Shown: positions 32,289 through 42,058 of the stretch, piece by piece
How the letters are laid out: each line of letters starts with the position of its first letter
Position numbering within the stretch: position 1 is the first letter of the stretch
NCBI RefSeq assembly: GCF_037392515.1
Contig: NC_090291.1
Span: 34,401,001 to 34,465,000 of the forward strand
Origin: Haliotis asinina
Taxonomy: Eukaryota > Mollusca > Gastropoda > Lepetellida > Haliotidae
Direction of reading: 5' to 3'
Length of the DNA stretch: 64,000 bases
Notes under the pieces: generated by a model
Databases searched by the model: none
The model's input: only the letters and a program-made list of their open reading frames with translations
Told to the model about the DNA's origin: nothing
Translations under genes and position numbers: made by a program

Positions 32289-32551
32289 GACCCGTAAAGA
32301 TCCGGGGTAGAATAGGTCTTCAGCGACCCATGCTTGCCATAAAAGGCAACTATGCTTGTCGTAAGAGGCGACTAACGGGATCGGGTTGTCGGGCCCGCTG
32401 ACACATATCAGCAGTTCCTAGTTGCGCAGATCGATGCTCATGCTGTTGATCAATGGATTGTCTGGTCCAGGCTCGATTATTTACAGACCGCCGCCATGTT
32501 TGCTGGAATATTGCTGAGTGCGGCGTAAAACTAAACTCACGCACACACTCT
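32289..32551 (+). mobile_element. SINE-B copy 80 bp upstream of the gene D Cys exon
   Basis: Near full length: GACCCGTAAAGATCCGGGGT, GTCGTAAGAGGCGACTAACG, GGCTCGATTATTTACAGACC and GTGCGGCGTAAAACTAAACT. Confidence 0.9.
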
Positions 32552-32630
32552 TCAATTATCGACCTCTGTGATCTGTATCGATAGCCAGCCTATGACTAGT
32601 CACCTGCCTAACCTCTCTGTGCTAACACAG

Positions 32631-33086
32631 GTTGCTGGAGGCTACATGATGTCTTATGTTGAAGACAAACGCGGTGTTCCCCGCGGAAGCTGCATCTGTG
32701 GACAATGCGCCCACTATGTACCACAGCCCGATGGACATGCATGTGGCTATTGCGGCTGTCTGCCTGTGAAGCATGAAGACCTCAGAAAGATCTCAAATCT
32801 GCAAGAGCCCTTTCCAGTTCTTGGAATTAAAAGAGAAATTGCTTCAGAAGATGAACTTCCTGTCATACTTGGGCCATGTAGGCCTAGAAAATCAAACAAT
32901 CTCCCAGACAGATCAGATGCTAAGGACTGGACGTCTGAACAGGCAACAGCCGGTGCGAAGACACACAGTGGTGTGGTGTCAGTCAAAACAAACAAACTAC
33001 CTTGTCATGAGAACCTGGCGAAGGATAACCAAGTACCGGAATCGTTCAGTTACCCGCAATATCAAAATTCAGATGCACTTAAGAAG
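32631..33086 (+). CDS. Gene D, Cys/His-knuckle exon
   Basis: Exon between TGTGCTAACACAG|GTTGC and donor ACTTAAGAAG|GTAGTG, phase 0 at both ends. The first ATG (32646) gives 147 codons. It starts MMSYVEDKRGVPRGSCICGQ; the knuckle is C-G-Q-C ... C-G-Y-C-G-C-L-P-V-K-H, clearly the same module as in gene A. Downstream, GIKREIASEDELPVILG combines a SUMO-attachment-like site (I-K-R-E plus acidic residues) with a short hydrophobic run (PVIL) that could be a SUMO-binding motif. The remainder is polar and probably disordered. The frame also runs into the intron (to 33176), but the phase-0 donor matches those of A and C. It joins 33826-36096 for a protein of about 903 aa. Function unknown. Confidence 0.75.
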
Positions 33087-33344
33087 GTAGTGTATGAAAC
33101 AGTTCATCATTTGTTTAGGAATGCTCCTATTTACGTTAAAAATGTAAAAAAAGCACAACTTCACTGTAAACACTAGCGCCAGATTGAGTGTACCAGCGTA
33201 CTGTGTATAAAACGCGTCAGTGATTATCAGTAAATGAATCAGTAATGAATTATTTTATTATGTGTAAATATGCTACAAACTACCAGGCAAAGTAAAGCGT
33301 ACACTTTAAAACTGTTTTTTAGCTAAAAAGATATGAAAACATTA

Positions 33345-33622
33345 CGACCCGTAAAGGTCTGTTCTGTTTGATTGGCAAACCCGTAAAAGTCCAGGTTACA
33401 GCTGATCTTCAGCAGCCAATGCTTGTTGTAAGAGACGACAAACGGGATTGGGAGTTCAGGTTCGATGACTTGGTTTACACATGTCATCGGTTTCCAGTTA
33501 CGCGGAACGATATTCATGCTGTTGATTACTTGATTGTCTGGTCCAGACTTGATTATTTACAGACCACCGCCAGATATCTGGAATATTCCTGAGTGCGGCG
33601 TAAAACCAAACTCACTCACTCG
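33345..33622 (+). mobile_element. SINE-B copy in the gene D intron
   Basis: It has a duplicated head (GACCCGTAAAGGTCTG, then AACCCGTAAAAGTCCAGG), GTTGTAAGAGACGACAAACG and the tail GTGCGGCGTAAAACCAAACT. Gene C carries a SINE-B in the same intron. Confidence 0.85.
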
Positions 33623-33825
33623 CTATAAAATATTACAGGGTTGAATACAGTAACATCTACAAACGTAAATCCATAACAGAAATGTGAAACCCACATCAGT
33701 CATGAAATAACCATCCCTTTTCTTTATTTCCAGCCACCGCCAAACAGACACATATACATTGATTTGCCTTGTGGTATATACACTTACACATACCAAGGTG
33801 AATATCATATAATCTTTCTCCTCAG

Positions 33826-36096
33826 GTACCACCGTGCGAGCTCCTTCAAACAAGTCATATGCCATACTACGAGCTTCCTAGCAAACAGCCAATGAGGGGT
33901 GTATTTAAGATCGCCTACAAACACAAGACAATCTACATAGGAAAATCACTTAACATCCGTCGACACTTGAAAAGGCTTATGCCAGGGAGAATACGTCAGG
34001 AGATAGGAAATTTCCTCAGAAATCTTTCGAAGAAGAAAAAGAAGTATTTGACTGTGTCTTGGATCGACTCGGACGTATACGAGCACAACTGTAAAGGGAA
34101 GTCGTATTTCAGGTGTATCACTAGGATACAGGGGGAAAAGCCCAAATATTCCTATCCTAAGAAGTACACCGAGGCTGGAGGAGGAGCTGGAGGTGAAGGA
34201 ACTGCAGCTGTACCTACTGACGTCGTGTCAACACCTGAGCTCACAGGCATGATCAAAACTGCTAACCAACATAGCCATGTAGAGGTGGAGGATGTTGTGC
34301 TTCACAAGAGGATTGACTCTCCGCCTCAAATTCAAAGTTTTAATATTGGAGTTGATAACAGAGAAGTAAAGAGACAGAGGAGTGAATCTCCGCAACAACA
34401 GCGCAGCACTCTCACTGGAGATAGTCAGGGAAGAAGCAAGAAGCCCTTTGGTAGTGGGAACTTTTTGAAAAAGGAAACTGATGACGTAAGCGAAGGAATT
34501 AAAATCACAGTTTTTGAATCATACGTGCATGAAGTTGAGCCTGTAGTGGAAAAAATAGCACCATTCAAAGGAAAATGTCAAACGAATCGCAAGAAACCCA
34601 AAACAAGTGCTGCTAACCTGCTCTCTAAAGCTCTTCAGCCTAAATCCACAAAACGTTCAAAAAATGCTCCAGAAGCTCTGGGCACGAAAGATTACGCCAC
34701 AAAGACGAAGTCATGTTGCGTTTTACTGAACAAGGAAGTATATTACATACCAGAAGCAGACGTAAGTAAACCGCCCAATGAACATTTTGAGAAGAAAACA
34801 TCAGATACAGAGGAATGTAATGGTGTAGAAAGAGTGAAGGCTTTATCTTCCCTGAGGAAAATCCCACATGTGTCATCTGCTGAGGAGACTACAGTTTCCA
34901 AATCTTCCAATGTAACCGAACTAAAGACAAAAGATGTTGCCATATCTACGAGATACATGGACACGGCCATGTCACCAGCAAAAGTCAATTGGTCTGGTGG
35001 ACTTTCTGGACAAGAAAGTCCGTTGACTGATATCAGACTGAACACGTCAACACCCATTCATTTCATTCAAACAGCAGAAAAGAATGAGTCAGAATCACTA
35101 TGTAAAGAACAAAAATCACACGGAGTATGGTCCTCTCCGGGTATCCCTTTCACTGCAGAAGAGAACCAAGAATGGGTTCCTGATATTTTGGCTGATTCAG
35201 AAGACTCGATGAAACTCATCATAGATGAACACCAATGTGCTTACTCACCTGACACATCAAAAAGCACCTATGAAAACTTGCCAGAGAGTCCCATAACCCC
35301 CTTGAACGTGGAACATGATTACAGGAATGAGTCTGTTAGATCTGATTCGAAATCTCATCCAGAGGAAGATGATGCTTCTTTTCCAGCTATTCCTGGAAGC
35401 TTCTGGAGTTCACAGTCGACACGTCCCAAATCAACACAGTGGGTAAGTCCGGTTCGGTATCAGCATCCAACTAACGCATCAACAGATTCACTGAGACCGC
35501 AAACTGTACCGACGATGTCACAGTTTCCAAATTCTTTCGAAGAGAACAAAGGAACCTTTAACTCAGATTCGTCGGATTTATCACATTCTATCAACCGTAG
35601 CATGGTGGCAAAGAGTAGATGTGAGGGTTCTACCGGGTGTACAACTGAGTGCGGTTCCACTGATGAGAGATTATCTCCAGGTACGCTTCCTAGCAAACCT
35701 CATGTTCATGTCTTTGCTGACGGGAATTTGTCCAGCGCTGCTAATGACACAAAACCTGTCAAAGCCCTTTCAGAAAACAACGGTTCAGTTTGTACCACCA
35801 AGTGTCTAGAAGGAAGGACCTCTCGTTGTGACACCAGAATTGTCGTTTGTGATAAAACGTCAGAACCCTGTAGTCCTCCGACTCAGTATAGGAAGAAACC
35901 CAATATGCGAAGAGAACCATGGCCTATGTTTGATAACATCGAACACTGGAGATCTCATCAACACGACCTTTTCAAATCCTACAGCTCTAGTAACTGCTAC
36001 ACAAGGCGAGAACAAACTTCAGGCAGGGTCGAAGCCCATCATGGAAACATGAAGGACACAACCCATTTGAAAAGAGAACGTCCCTCGGGGCCCTAG
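33826..36096 (+). CDS. Gene D, GIY-YIG-like domain plus long disordered tail
   Basis: Terminal exon (756 codons plus stop) after acceptor TCTTTCTCCTCAG|GTACCA in phase 0. It begins VPPCELLQTSHMPYYE, matching the other members. The domain is GVFKIAYKHKTIYIGKSLN, with basic residues (IRRHLKRLM) where the catalytic Arg is expected, then VSWIDSDVYEHNCKGKSYFR and CITRIQGEKPKYSYP. The first Tyr is Phe and the Glu/Asn positions are not kept. A long low-complexity tail follows (about 640 residues, rich in Ser, Thr, Pro, Glu and Lys) with basic patches (VKRQRSES, TNRKKPK, KSTKRSKN) suited to nuclear import. It contains no repeats like those of gene B and no domain I know. The tail ends KRERPSGP. Confidence 0.8.
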   Translation, partial: VPPCELLQTSHMPYYELPSKQPMRGVFKIAYKHKTIYIGKSLNIRRHLKRLMPGRIRQEIGNFLRNLSKKKKKYLTVSWIDSDVYEHNCKGKSYFRCITRIQGEKPKYSYPKKYTEAGGGAGGEGTAAVPTDVVSTPELTGMIKTANQHSHVEVEDVVLHKRIDSPPQIQSFNIGVDNREVKRQRSESPQQQRSTLTGDSQGRSKKPFGSGNFLKKETDDVSEGIKITVFESYVHEVEPVVEKIAPFKGKCQTNRKKPKTSAANLLSKALQPKSTKRSKNAPEALGTKDYATKTKSCCVLLNKEVYYIPEADVSKPPNEHFEKKTSDTEECNGVERVKALSSLRKIPHVSSAEETTVSKSSNVTELKTKDVAISTRYMDTAMSPAKVNWSGGLSGQESPLTDIRLNTSTPIHFIQTAEKNESESLCKEQKSHGVWSSPGIPFTAEENQEWVPDILADSEDSMKLIIDEHQCAYSPDTSKSTYENLPESPITPLNVEHDYRNESVRSDSKSHPEEDDASFPAIPGSFWSSQSTRPKSTQWVSPVRYQHPTNASTDSLRPQTVPTMSQFPNSFEENKGTFNSDSSDLSHSINRSMVAKSRCEGSTGCTTECGSTDERLSPGTLPSKPHVHVFADGNLSSAANDTKPVKALSENNGSVCTTKCLEGRTSRCDTRIVVCDKTSEPCSPPTQYRKKPNMRREPWPMFDNIEHWRSHQHDLFKSYSSSNCYTRREQTSGRVEAHHGNMKDTTHLKRERPSGP

Positions 36097-36400
36097 TTGG
36101 TACGGTACAGGATGTCCATGGTGCGCACTGTATCTAGACATCAGAAGGGACACAACAACCAAAGGCCGTACGTGTCTATTCGCGCAACTGACGAATAGCG
36201 ATTTGAATTCCAGATAATCGGTTTAAAATCCCGACAGTTATCCTAGGCTGGCACAGAGCCCCGCCTCTTTGATTCACTTCCAAACTGTGTGTATGTGAGT
36301 TGTTTCGTTGGCAGTTTGTAGGAATGTTCCAGCATTGTTATACAAATGAAGGTCTGAGTTAGAATTAATCTTTAGTTTTCAAAAAGTGATTGTTATCAGA
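36097..36400. other. Gene D 3' flank
   Basis: Probably 3'UTR. No clear polyadenylation signal was fixed and no repeat seen. Confidence 0.3.
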
Positions 36401-36401
36401 G

Positions 36402-36578
36402 GCTACTGGGGGTGAGGCTCGTTTGCTTGGTTGATACGTCATCGGTTCCAAATTGGGCAGATCGATGATTATTCTGTTGATCATTGGATTGTCTGGTCTA
36501 AACCCGATTACTTACAGACCGCCGCCATGTAGCTGGAATATTGCTGAGTGCGGCGCAAAATTAAACTCACTCACTGAC
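36402..36578 (+). mobile_element. SINE-B copy (5'-truncated)
   Basis: It has GTTGATCATTGGATTGTCTG, ACAGACCGCCGCCATGTAGC and GTGCGGCGCAAAATTAAACT. Confidence 0.8.
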
Positions 36579-36697
36579 TCCATATTGCATGCTAGCAATA
36601 GACTTCACGCATTGTACCTATGTGCTACTCCAACACACCAACATTTGTCTTAAGTTAATTACCATCCGTGATATAATCATTCATAACTATTCAAGCA

Positions 36698-36864
36698 GTA
36701 GGGGCGGTTGGGTAGCTTAGTGGTTAAAGCGTTCGCTCGTCACGACAAAGACCAAGGTTCGATTCCCCGCATGGATACAATATTTTGGTGTGTCCCCCGC
36801 CGTGACATTGCTGGAATACTGTTGAAAGCGGCGTAAAACTAAACATACTCACTCACTCACTCAA
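36698..36864 (+). mobile_element. SINE-A copy
   Basis: It has GGGTAGCTTAGTGGTTAAAG (A box), AAGGTTCGATTCCCC (B box), GCGGCGTAAAACTAAAC and an ACTC tail. Confidence 0.85.
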
Positions 36865-37168
36865 GGCAGTGGTGCTTGCATCCCAATGTTCCAACTTCAT
36901 GTTAAAGTTTGTGTTATGACTAAGATGCTGAGAGACGCCTTTCTTACAAATGAAAACCAGCATAGGTCACAGTTTGATTTGTGTAATAATCCAACGCGCA
37001 AAAAATGTATATACGTGCATGTTTTTGGTATCGACATTACACAAACAAGATATGGCTATTCTATGATGATGTAATTGATGCTGGTATCAAAGATGAGATG
37101 TTTTCCCTCCATTTGGTTTGTTGTGTTTCGGTGACTGTTAGGTTTGTAATTATTTGTTCAAATCAGAG

Positions 37169-37320
37169 GGGGCGGTTAGTCGCCTAGTGGTGAAAGCGTC
37201 TTCTCGTCACGCCGAAGACACGGGTTCGATTCCCGTCTTGGGTACAGTATGTTCTTGTGTCCCTAGCCGTGATATTGCTGGTTAATAGCTAAAGGCGGCG
37301 TGGAACCATGACCACTGACT
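37169..37320 (+). mobile_element. SINE-A copy
   Basis: It has GTCGCCTAGTGGTGAAAGCG, GGGTTCGATTCCCG and CCGTGATATTGCTGG. The tail is decayed. Confidence 0.8.
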
Positions 37321-37906
37321 GAAAAAAAGCTTTAGGTGTTTATTTCCTTTGTCGGGCATTTGTAGAACTGAATCTGCCCTTTATTGTGGTATTCAGTATC
37401 AAATGAAGTCGGCGAGGTGCTCCTTCATTTCTGTTCTTCAACTGTAGAATCAGTGACTTCATATTCAAACTGCTTTGTTATTTACCTTGAATGTTCTTTG
37501 AATGTTTTGAAGTTGTTGCACGTGTTTAAAGGTCTTGCATTGGCTGTAGATGTACCATGCATTTGTGAGAGTAGAGCATTAAGGAAAGTTCTACTTTCTA
37601 CTCAAACACAATTCATTTATAGTTCTCCGATTTTGACTTAACTTCAGTATATTTACATATATTATTCTCAAGTTTAGTAACCTTGTTCAGTAAGGTTTCA
37701 ATACATGATTAAAATACATCTGTTACCTCAGTGTTTCTTTCTAATGTTGTAATTTGTTTGTCTGCGATTGCAACAAACCGGAATGGAATAGTATTTTATT
37801 TTATTTTCCTCTTTATTGGAAATAATTCTACCTACTTTAGCAAATACCTATGTTTTTAACTTTATGAATTAAATTTGATAAAGCGTGACACTGGTTGTAT
37901 TCTTCT
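37321..37906. other. Intergenic, AT-rich, no gene seen
   Basis: No motif-bearing frame and no repeat recognised. Confidence 0.4.
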
Positions 37907-38140
37907 GTTGTTTGTTTGTTGCTTAACGATCAGACAGTATATTCCAGGTTTTTGGTGGAGGTCTGTGATATAACCGGCTCTAAACCAGACAACCCAGTGA
38001 TTGACATTATGAGCATCGGTCACTGTAATTTGGATACGGTGCATTGAAAATAGGCATCCTGATTATCCCAATCCATCAAACAAGCGTTTGTTGCTGAAAA
38101 CACATTATAACCCGGATCTTCTCAGGTCGTCCTTTTCTTT
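37907..38140 (-). mobile_element. Diverged SINE-B copy
   Basis: On the plus strand it reads GGCTCTAAACCAGACAACCC and AGTGATTGACATTATGAGC, then CCCGGATCTTCTCAGG, the reverse of the family head. Confidence 0.65.
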
Positions 38141-38530
38141 TAAGAGAATCGACTGAAGCAATCTGGTGTGTGCCACAGTGCATCACAGTAACCGATTATT
38201 ACTGTGGATTGCACTAAGCAGTATACCAGTACAGTAAATCCTCTATTCCTTTACTGATACTGCCCCGTCTAAAGATCTGTTTACTTGCCGTTCCACGTCC
38301 TTCAATAGTCCTTATATATCACAGCCACCTGTAAATATCGATCAGACGCCAACGTGGTGTTTTCTTTTACTGCAACGCTAAATGCGGTTTATAACACTTG
38401 TTATAAACCGTCATTTTAAATATTGCGTTATAAGGAATTAGGACCTCACTATACCGCGAACATTCGGAATGACAGCAATGTCGCAACTCTAATGCACAAG
38501 TTAGAAAACGCACGGGATTTTCACGCAGTG

Positions 38531-38569
38531 CACGTGTTTTTTGTGAGTGAGTCAGTTATATACCACGTG
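38531..38569 (+). promoter_or_regulatory. Two CACGTG E-boxes before the recombinase gene
   Basis: CACGTG occurs at 38531-38536 and 38564-38569, 28 bp before the ATG, with a TATA-like GTTATATACC between them. This could be the core promoter of the recombinase gene, but the transcription start is unknown and the sites may be chance. Confidence 0.3.
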
Positions 38570-38596
38570 GTTACTTGAATCCGCTCATTGCTAACC

Positions 38597-38664
38597 ATGG
38601 CAAACCAGAGCGAAGACGAAATGTTTTTAACACAGTCGCAGTTTAAGAAAGATGATGACAACGC

Positions 38665-38696
<32 letters not shown>

Positions 38697-38700
38697 ATGT

Positions 38701-38739
<39 letters not shown>

Positions 38740-40673
38740 GTTCCGTTTCGCGGCACCTTTGACTGAGGAAGATATTGAAAGGAAATTATCTCGATGTGTT
38801 CCAAGAACGACAAGGTACAAAAATGATTGGGCGAAAGGAGTATTCAGGCGATGGCAAGAAGAGCGTCGGACGAGGTCAATGGATGCAAACATCACGCTGT
38901 CGTCGTCCGTCTTGACTGAAGACTTGCTGGATATGACTGCTAAAGATATAAATACAGCCCTAAAGTATTTCCTATTCGAGGCGAGGAAAGTGGACGGGAC
39001 TTGCTACCCAGCTGTTACTGTGTATGGGCTATTCACGGCAATAGCGTCACACTTGAAAGCTAACAAATCTCCTTACAATCTGATGGAAGGCGAAGAGTTC
39101 CAGGACAGCAGACAGGCACTGGACGCATGCATGCGTGAGAGGTCCACAGCTGGTCTTGGAGCAGACGTGAGAAAACCTACAGAGGTGATAACTCGAGACG
39201 AGGAGAACACTCTGTGGGAGAAGGGGGCTCTTGGAGAAGGCACGCCGCAAAAACTCCTGGACACAGTCCTCTACTTAACTGGTGAGTTGCATTTTGCATT
39301 TGATTTCCCTGTCGAAAAGTCGGATATTAGCAATTTTGGCATTTACAATCAAACCTTCACATCGAAAATAAATGTGATTAACTGGAACAAAATGCCCGAC
39401 TTCACTTTGAGGCAAACCAAACCAAACAAAGTTTGGATGGATATTTTGAATCCCGTGTTAAGACCAAAATAGATAAACATTATATAATTGTGTACGGAAT
39501 TTTATTTTCCAGGACTTAACTTCGCCTTGAGAGGTGGAAAGGAACATCGGAGTTTAAGACTACACCAACAACCTCAGATTACAGGCCCACATACAGACCA
39601 GAACGGCCGCAGGTACCTGCAGTATGTGGAAGACGTCTCTAAGACAAATGCCGGGGGAGTGAAAGACAGGAAACTGCAGAAGAAAAAGGTGCGAGCGTAT
39701 GAAAATACCAAGAACCCGGAACGATGTTATGTGCGCCTTTTCATGAAGTACAAGTCACTTTGGTATGTATTAGATGTTTTCTGATACATTTCTGATACAT
39801 GTTATACATTCTTTAGATATACCACTCATTTAATCACATCATGCGGGTGACTTGACCCATACTGCATGTAAATTGTCTTATAATTTTACTCCCTGATGAT
39901 GATTGCACGCATTGGTTTAGGGGCATATAAATGACAAATGCAAACATTTCATACTTAATTGATTCTATGTCAACACAATTTAACTTTCCAGCCTACCATC
40001 TTCAACTCGAGCAAATGCGTTTTACTTCACCCCGATGAAGAAACCTAAGGATGGAAAATGGTACCTAGAGTCGCCCATGGGCCACAACACAATCCAGACA
40101 ACGGTGAAGAGAATATGTGCTGAAGCCGGAATTGAAGGAAGGAAAACGAACCACTCGCTCAGATGCACTGCTGCTACCCGTCTCTACGAGGCAAACATAA
40201 GCGAGCAACAGATTTGTGAACAAACTGGTATGTAACTCAATGAATATCTGCAAAACACGAATGAAACTTGAAGTGACTGGGCCAAATTGCAATTTGGCGA
40301 TTTTAAATGCTAGAACTTGTGATGTCAACATGTGTTATGGTTAACATGCCAAGATCCGGGTTCGAATCCCAATGATGGCCCCAAGCAAAGCGATTACAAT
40401 ATCATATAAATTGCTTTTCAAACGGTTATGTACAATTTGAAATGACTTATCAAGATGAATTCTTTTATTGTATGTCACAAAAGCGAGGCAGTGAGGGTTT
40501 ACAAGAGAACCAGTGATCAACAACAAGCAATGGCGTCAGATGTTCTCTCATGTTCAGCTCCAAAGAAAACTCAGACGTCTGCGACAGTGTCGGTTCCTAC
40601 TTCAGAGGGAGATTCCGGTACAACACAAACTGTCGCTCACGGAAGTGTTACAATGACGTTCAATTTCAATTAA
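38597..40673 (+). CDS. Crypton-type (DUF3504-like) tyrosine recombinase, 4 exons
   Basis: Exons 38597-39281, 39513-39762, 39992-40227 and 40474-40673 join in one frame to 456 aa. The start is ACCATGG. The N-terminus has poly-Ala and poly-Asp tracts, then an N-terminal region (LTEEDIERKLSRCVP ... TRYKNDWAKGVFRRWQEER). The catalytic core carries ALRGGKEHRSLR (first Arg, about 235), NHSLRCTAATRL (His366, Arg369), then TGHKSEAVRVYKR (His392, nucleophile Tyr400). These are tyrosine-recombinase residues as arranged in Crypton transposons and in DUF3504 proteins (ZMYM, KIAA1958, QRICH1 type). The three introns are 229-246 bp with GT donors. The first two have AG acceptors, but exon 4 is preceded by TTATTGTAT with no AG. 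It could be a Crypton copy, a host gene derived from one, or a recent pseudogene. Confidence 0.8.
38661..38735 (+). repeat. GCT and GAT trinucleotide runs inside coding sequence
   Basis: These encode 8 Ala followed by a run of Asp interrupted by one Val in the N-terminus of the recombinase. Such runs vary in length between alleles. Confidence 0.9.
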
Positions 40674-40734
40674 AACACTGTTGTCAGAGTTTTTGTTTTT
40701 CCTTTCCTGTGAATGCAGATTTCGGTGGCTGATC

Positions 40735-40860
40735 GCTCCAAACCGGTACTTTCGGGACGAGGGTTTACTCCTAGTAAAACCTGGGAATAGGTTTTACTTA
40801 AATCTAGTTAAACCTATTCCCAGGTTTTACATTGGGAGTAAAACCTCTTACCGGGTATTG
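40735..40860. repeat. Inverted repeat after the recombinase gene
   Basis: AAAACCTGGGAATAGGTTTA and TAAACCTATTCCCAGGTTTT face each other around ACTTAAATCTAGT. Outer parts (CCGGTA, TACCGG) also pair. Confidence 0.8.
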
Positions 40861-40920
40861 GTGCAAGTAGAAAGGATAATGACCATTAAAGGCAGTGATC
40901 AGAATTAGGTTTATAAGCAA

Positions 40921-41059
40921 GAGAAAAAACTTCTCCTCAGTTTTGGTAGAGAATGTAAACCTTCGGGGGTCGGGAAATCCCTCGGGGCTACGCCCCTCGG
41001 GATTTCCCTACCCCTCAGGTTTACATTCTCTACCAAAACTTCGGAGGCGTTTTTTCTCC
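40921..41059. repeat. Large imperfect palindrome, about 65-bp arms
   Basis: GAGAAAAAAC, then TTTTGGTAGAGAATGTAAAC, then GGGAAATCCCTCGGGGC are mirrored by GCCCCTCGGGATTTCCC, GTTTACATTCTCTACCAAAA and GTTTTTTCTC. It has the shape of a foldback (MITE-like) element. Confidence 0.85.
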
Positions 41060-42058
41060 TATACATAGGGCCCTAACTGAAGATTTACCGTAGTTTAAAT
41101 TATGGTATTCCCTTTATTTATGGCAGTGTTTAACTCCATACTGAACACATGACACATGAGCAGAGTCGAGAGAGAGAGTTGTTGTGCTGTTCTTTGTTAT
41201 CAAGGACGCACATTTTATTCAAATCGCATTGTGAAGTCAAGGGATTTGGGAGGATACATAAAAATCATTTTCTCATGCTTTTGATTATAGACACTCATAA
41301 ACTAACTGGCCCGTATCTATGGAATAAAAATAGTTATGAGCATGGGTACATTTCAGTTGTAACTCTACAACACATATCGAGTTTAACCGCCGCAGTGTTT
41401 AGTAGGTTATTTATATACTACACGTCCGTGGTGTTCGAAATAGCGACAGATCACTTCCGGGTTTACACGCTGACTACAGCTAGGCGGTTAACCGTTGTCA
41501 ATGTACATAAATACTCGCGTCATACCGTGTTGTCCCAGGTAGCCACATTTCTCCACGGAATAACTCTTACAAGACACGAGGTAAGGAGCTGAATCTGTAT
41601 TTTTCTGTTTAATTAAACAGTCGGTTAATATTATATTCGCTCTCAAATATGAATAAATACTGAATCTTTCTATTCATGGCGTGAGATCAGGTGGATATTG
41701 AAGGGAGAGGTTGAGTAATGGATTTTTATTCTCATTAGGCATGACATGTACATTTGTGTTTCCCAAACTGATAAGTATAAATAGTAAATACACTAAACGA
41801 ATTACAATACAGCCATTCACCTGGAGACGTCCAACGAGTAATTAAAAACTTGCTAACTGAAAGTGTTCTCACTTGTATATATAATTACTAGTATATTGTT
41901 TAAAGAGTATCAAAGAAAAGTGTTAAAATGTCGTATCTCCGAAAGCTTACTATTTCCTGAAGTGTGTTTAAATTATTCGTGCCAGTCAGTAGTGATGTAT
42001 TTGGAAGTTTGAGAAAGAACTGATCTACAGTCACAGTATCGCCTTCTACAGCTAACAG
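41060..42058. other. Non-coding, no gene established
   Basis: A 147-codon frame at 41149-41592 lacks motifs and is probably chance. Confidence 0.35.

Noticed and set aside
41149-41592. 147-codon plus-strand frame
   Set aside because: No recognisable domain and no neighbouring exons with compatible phase.
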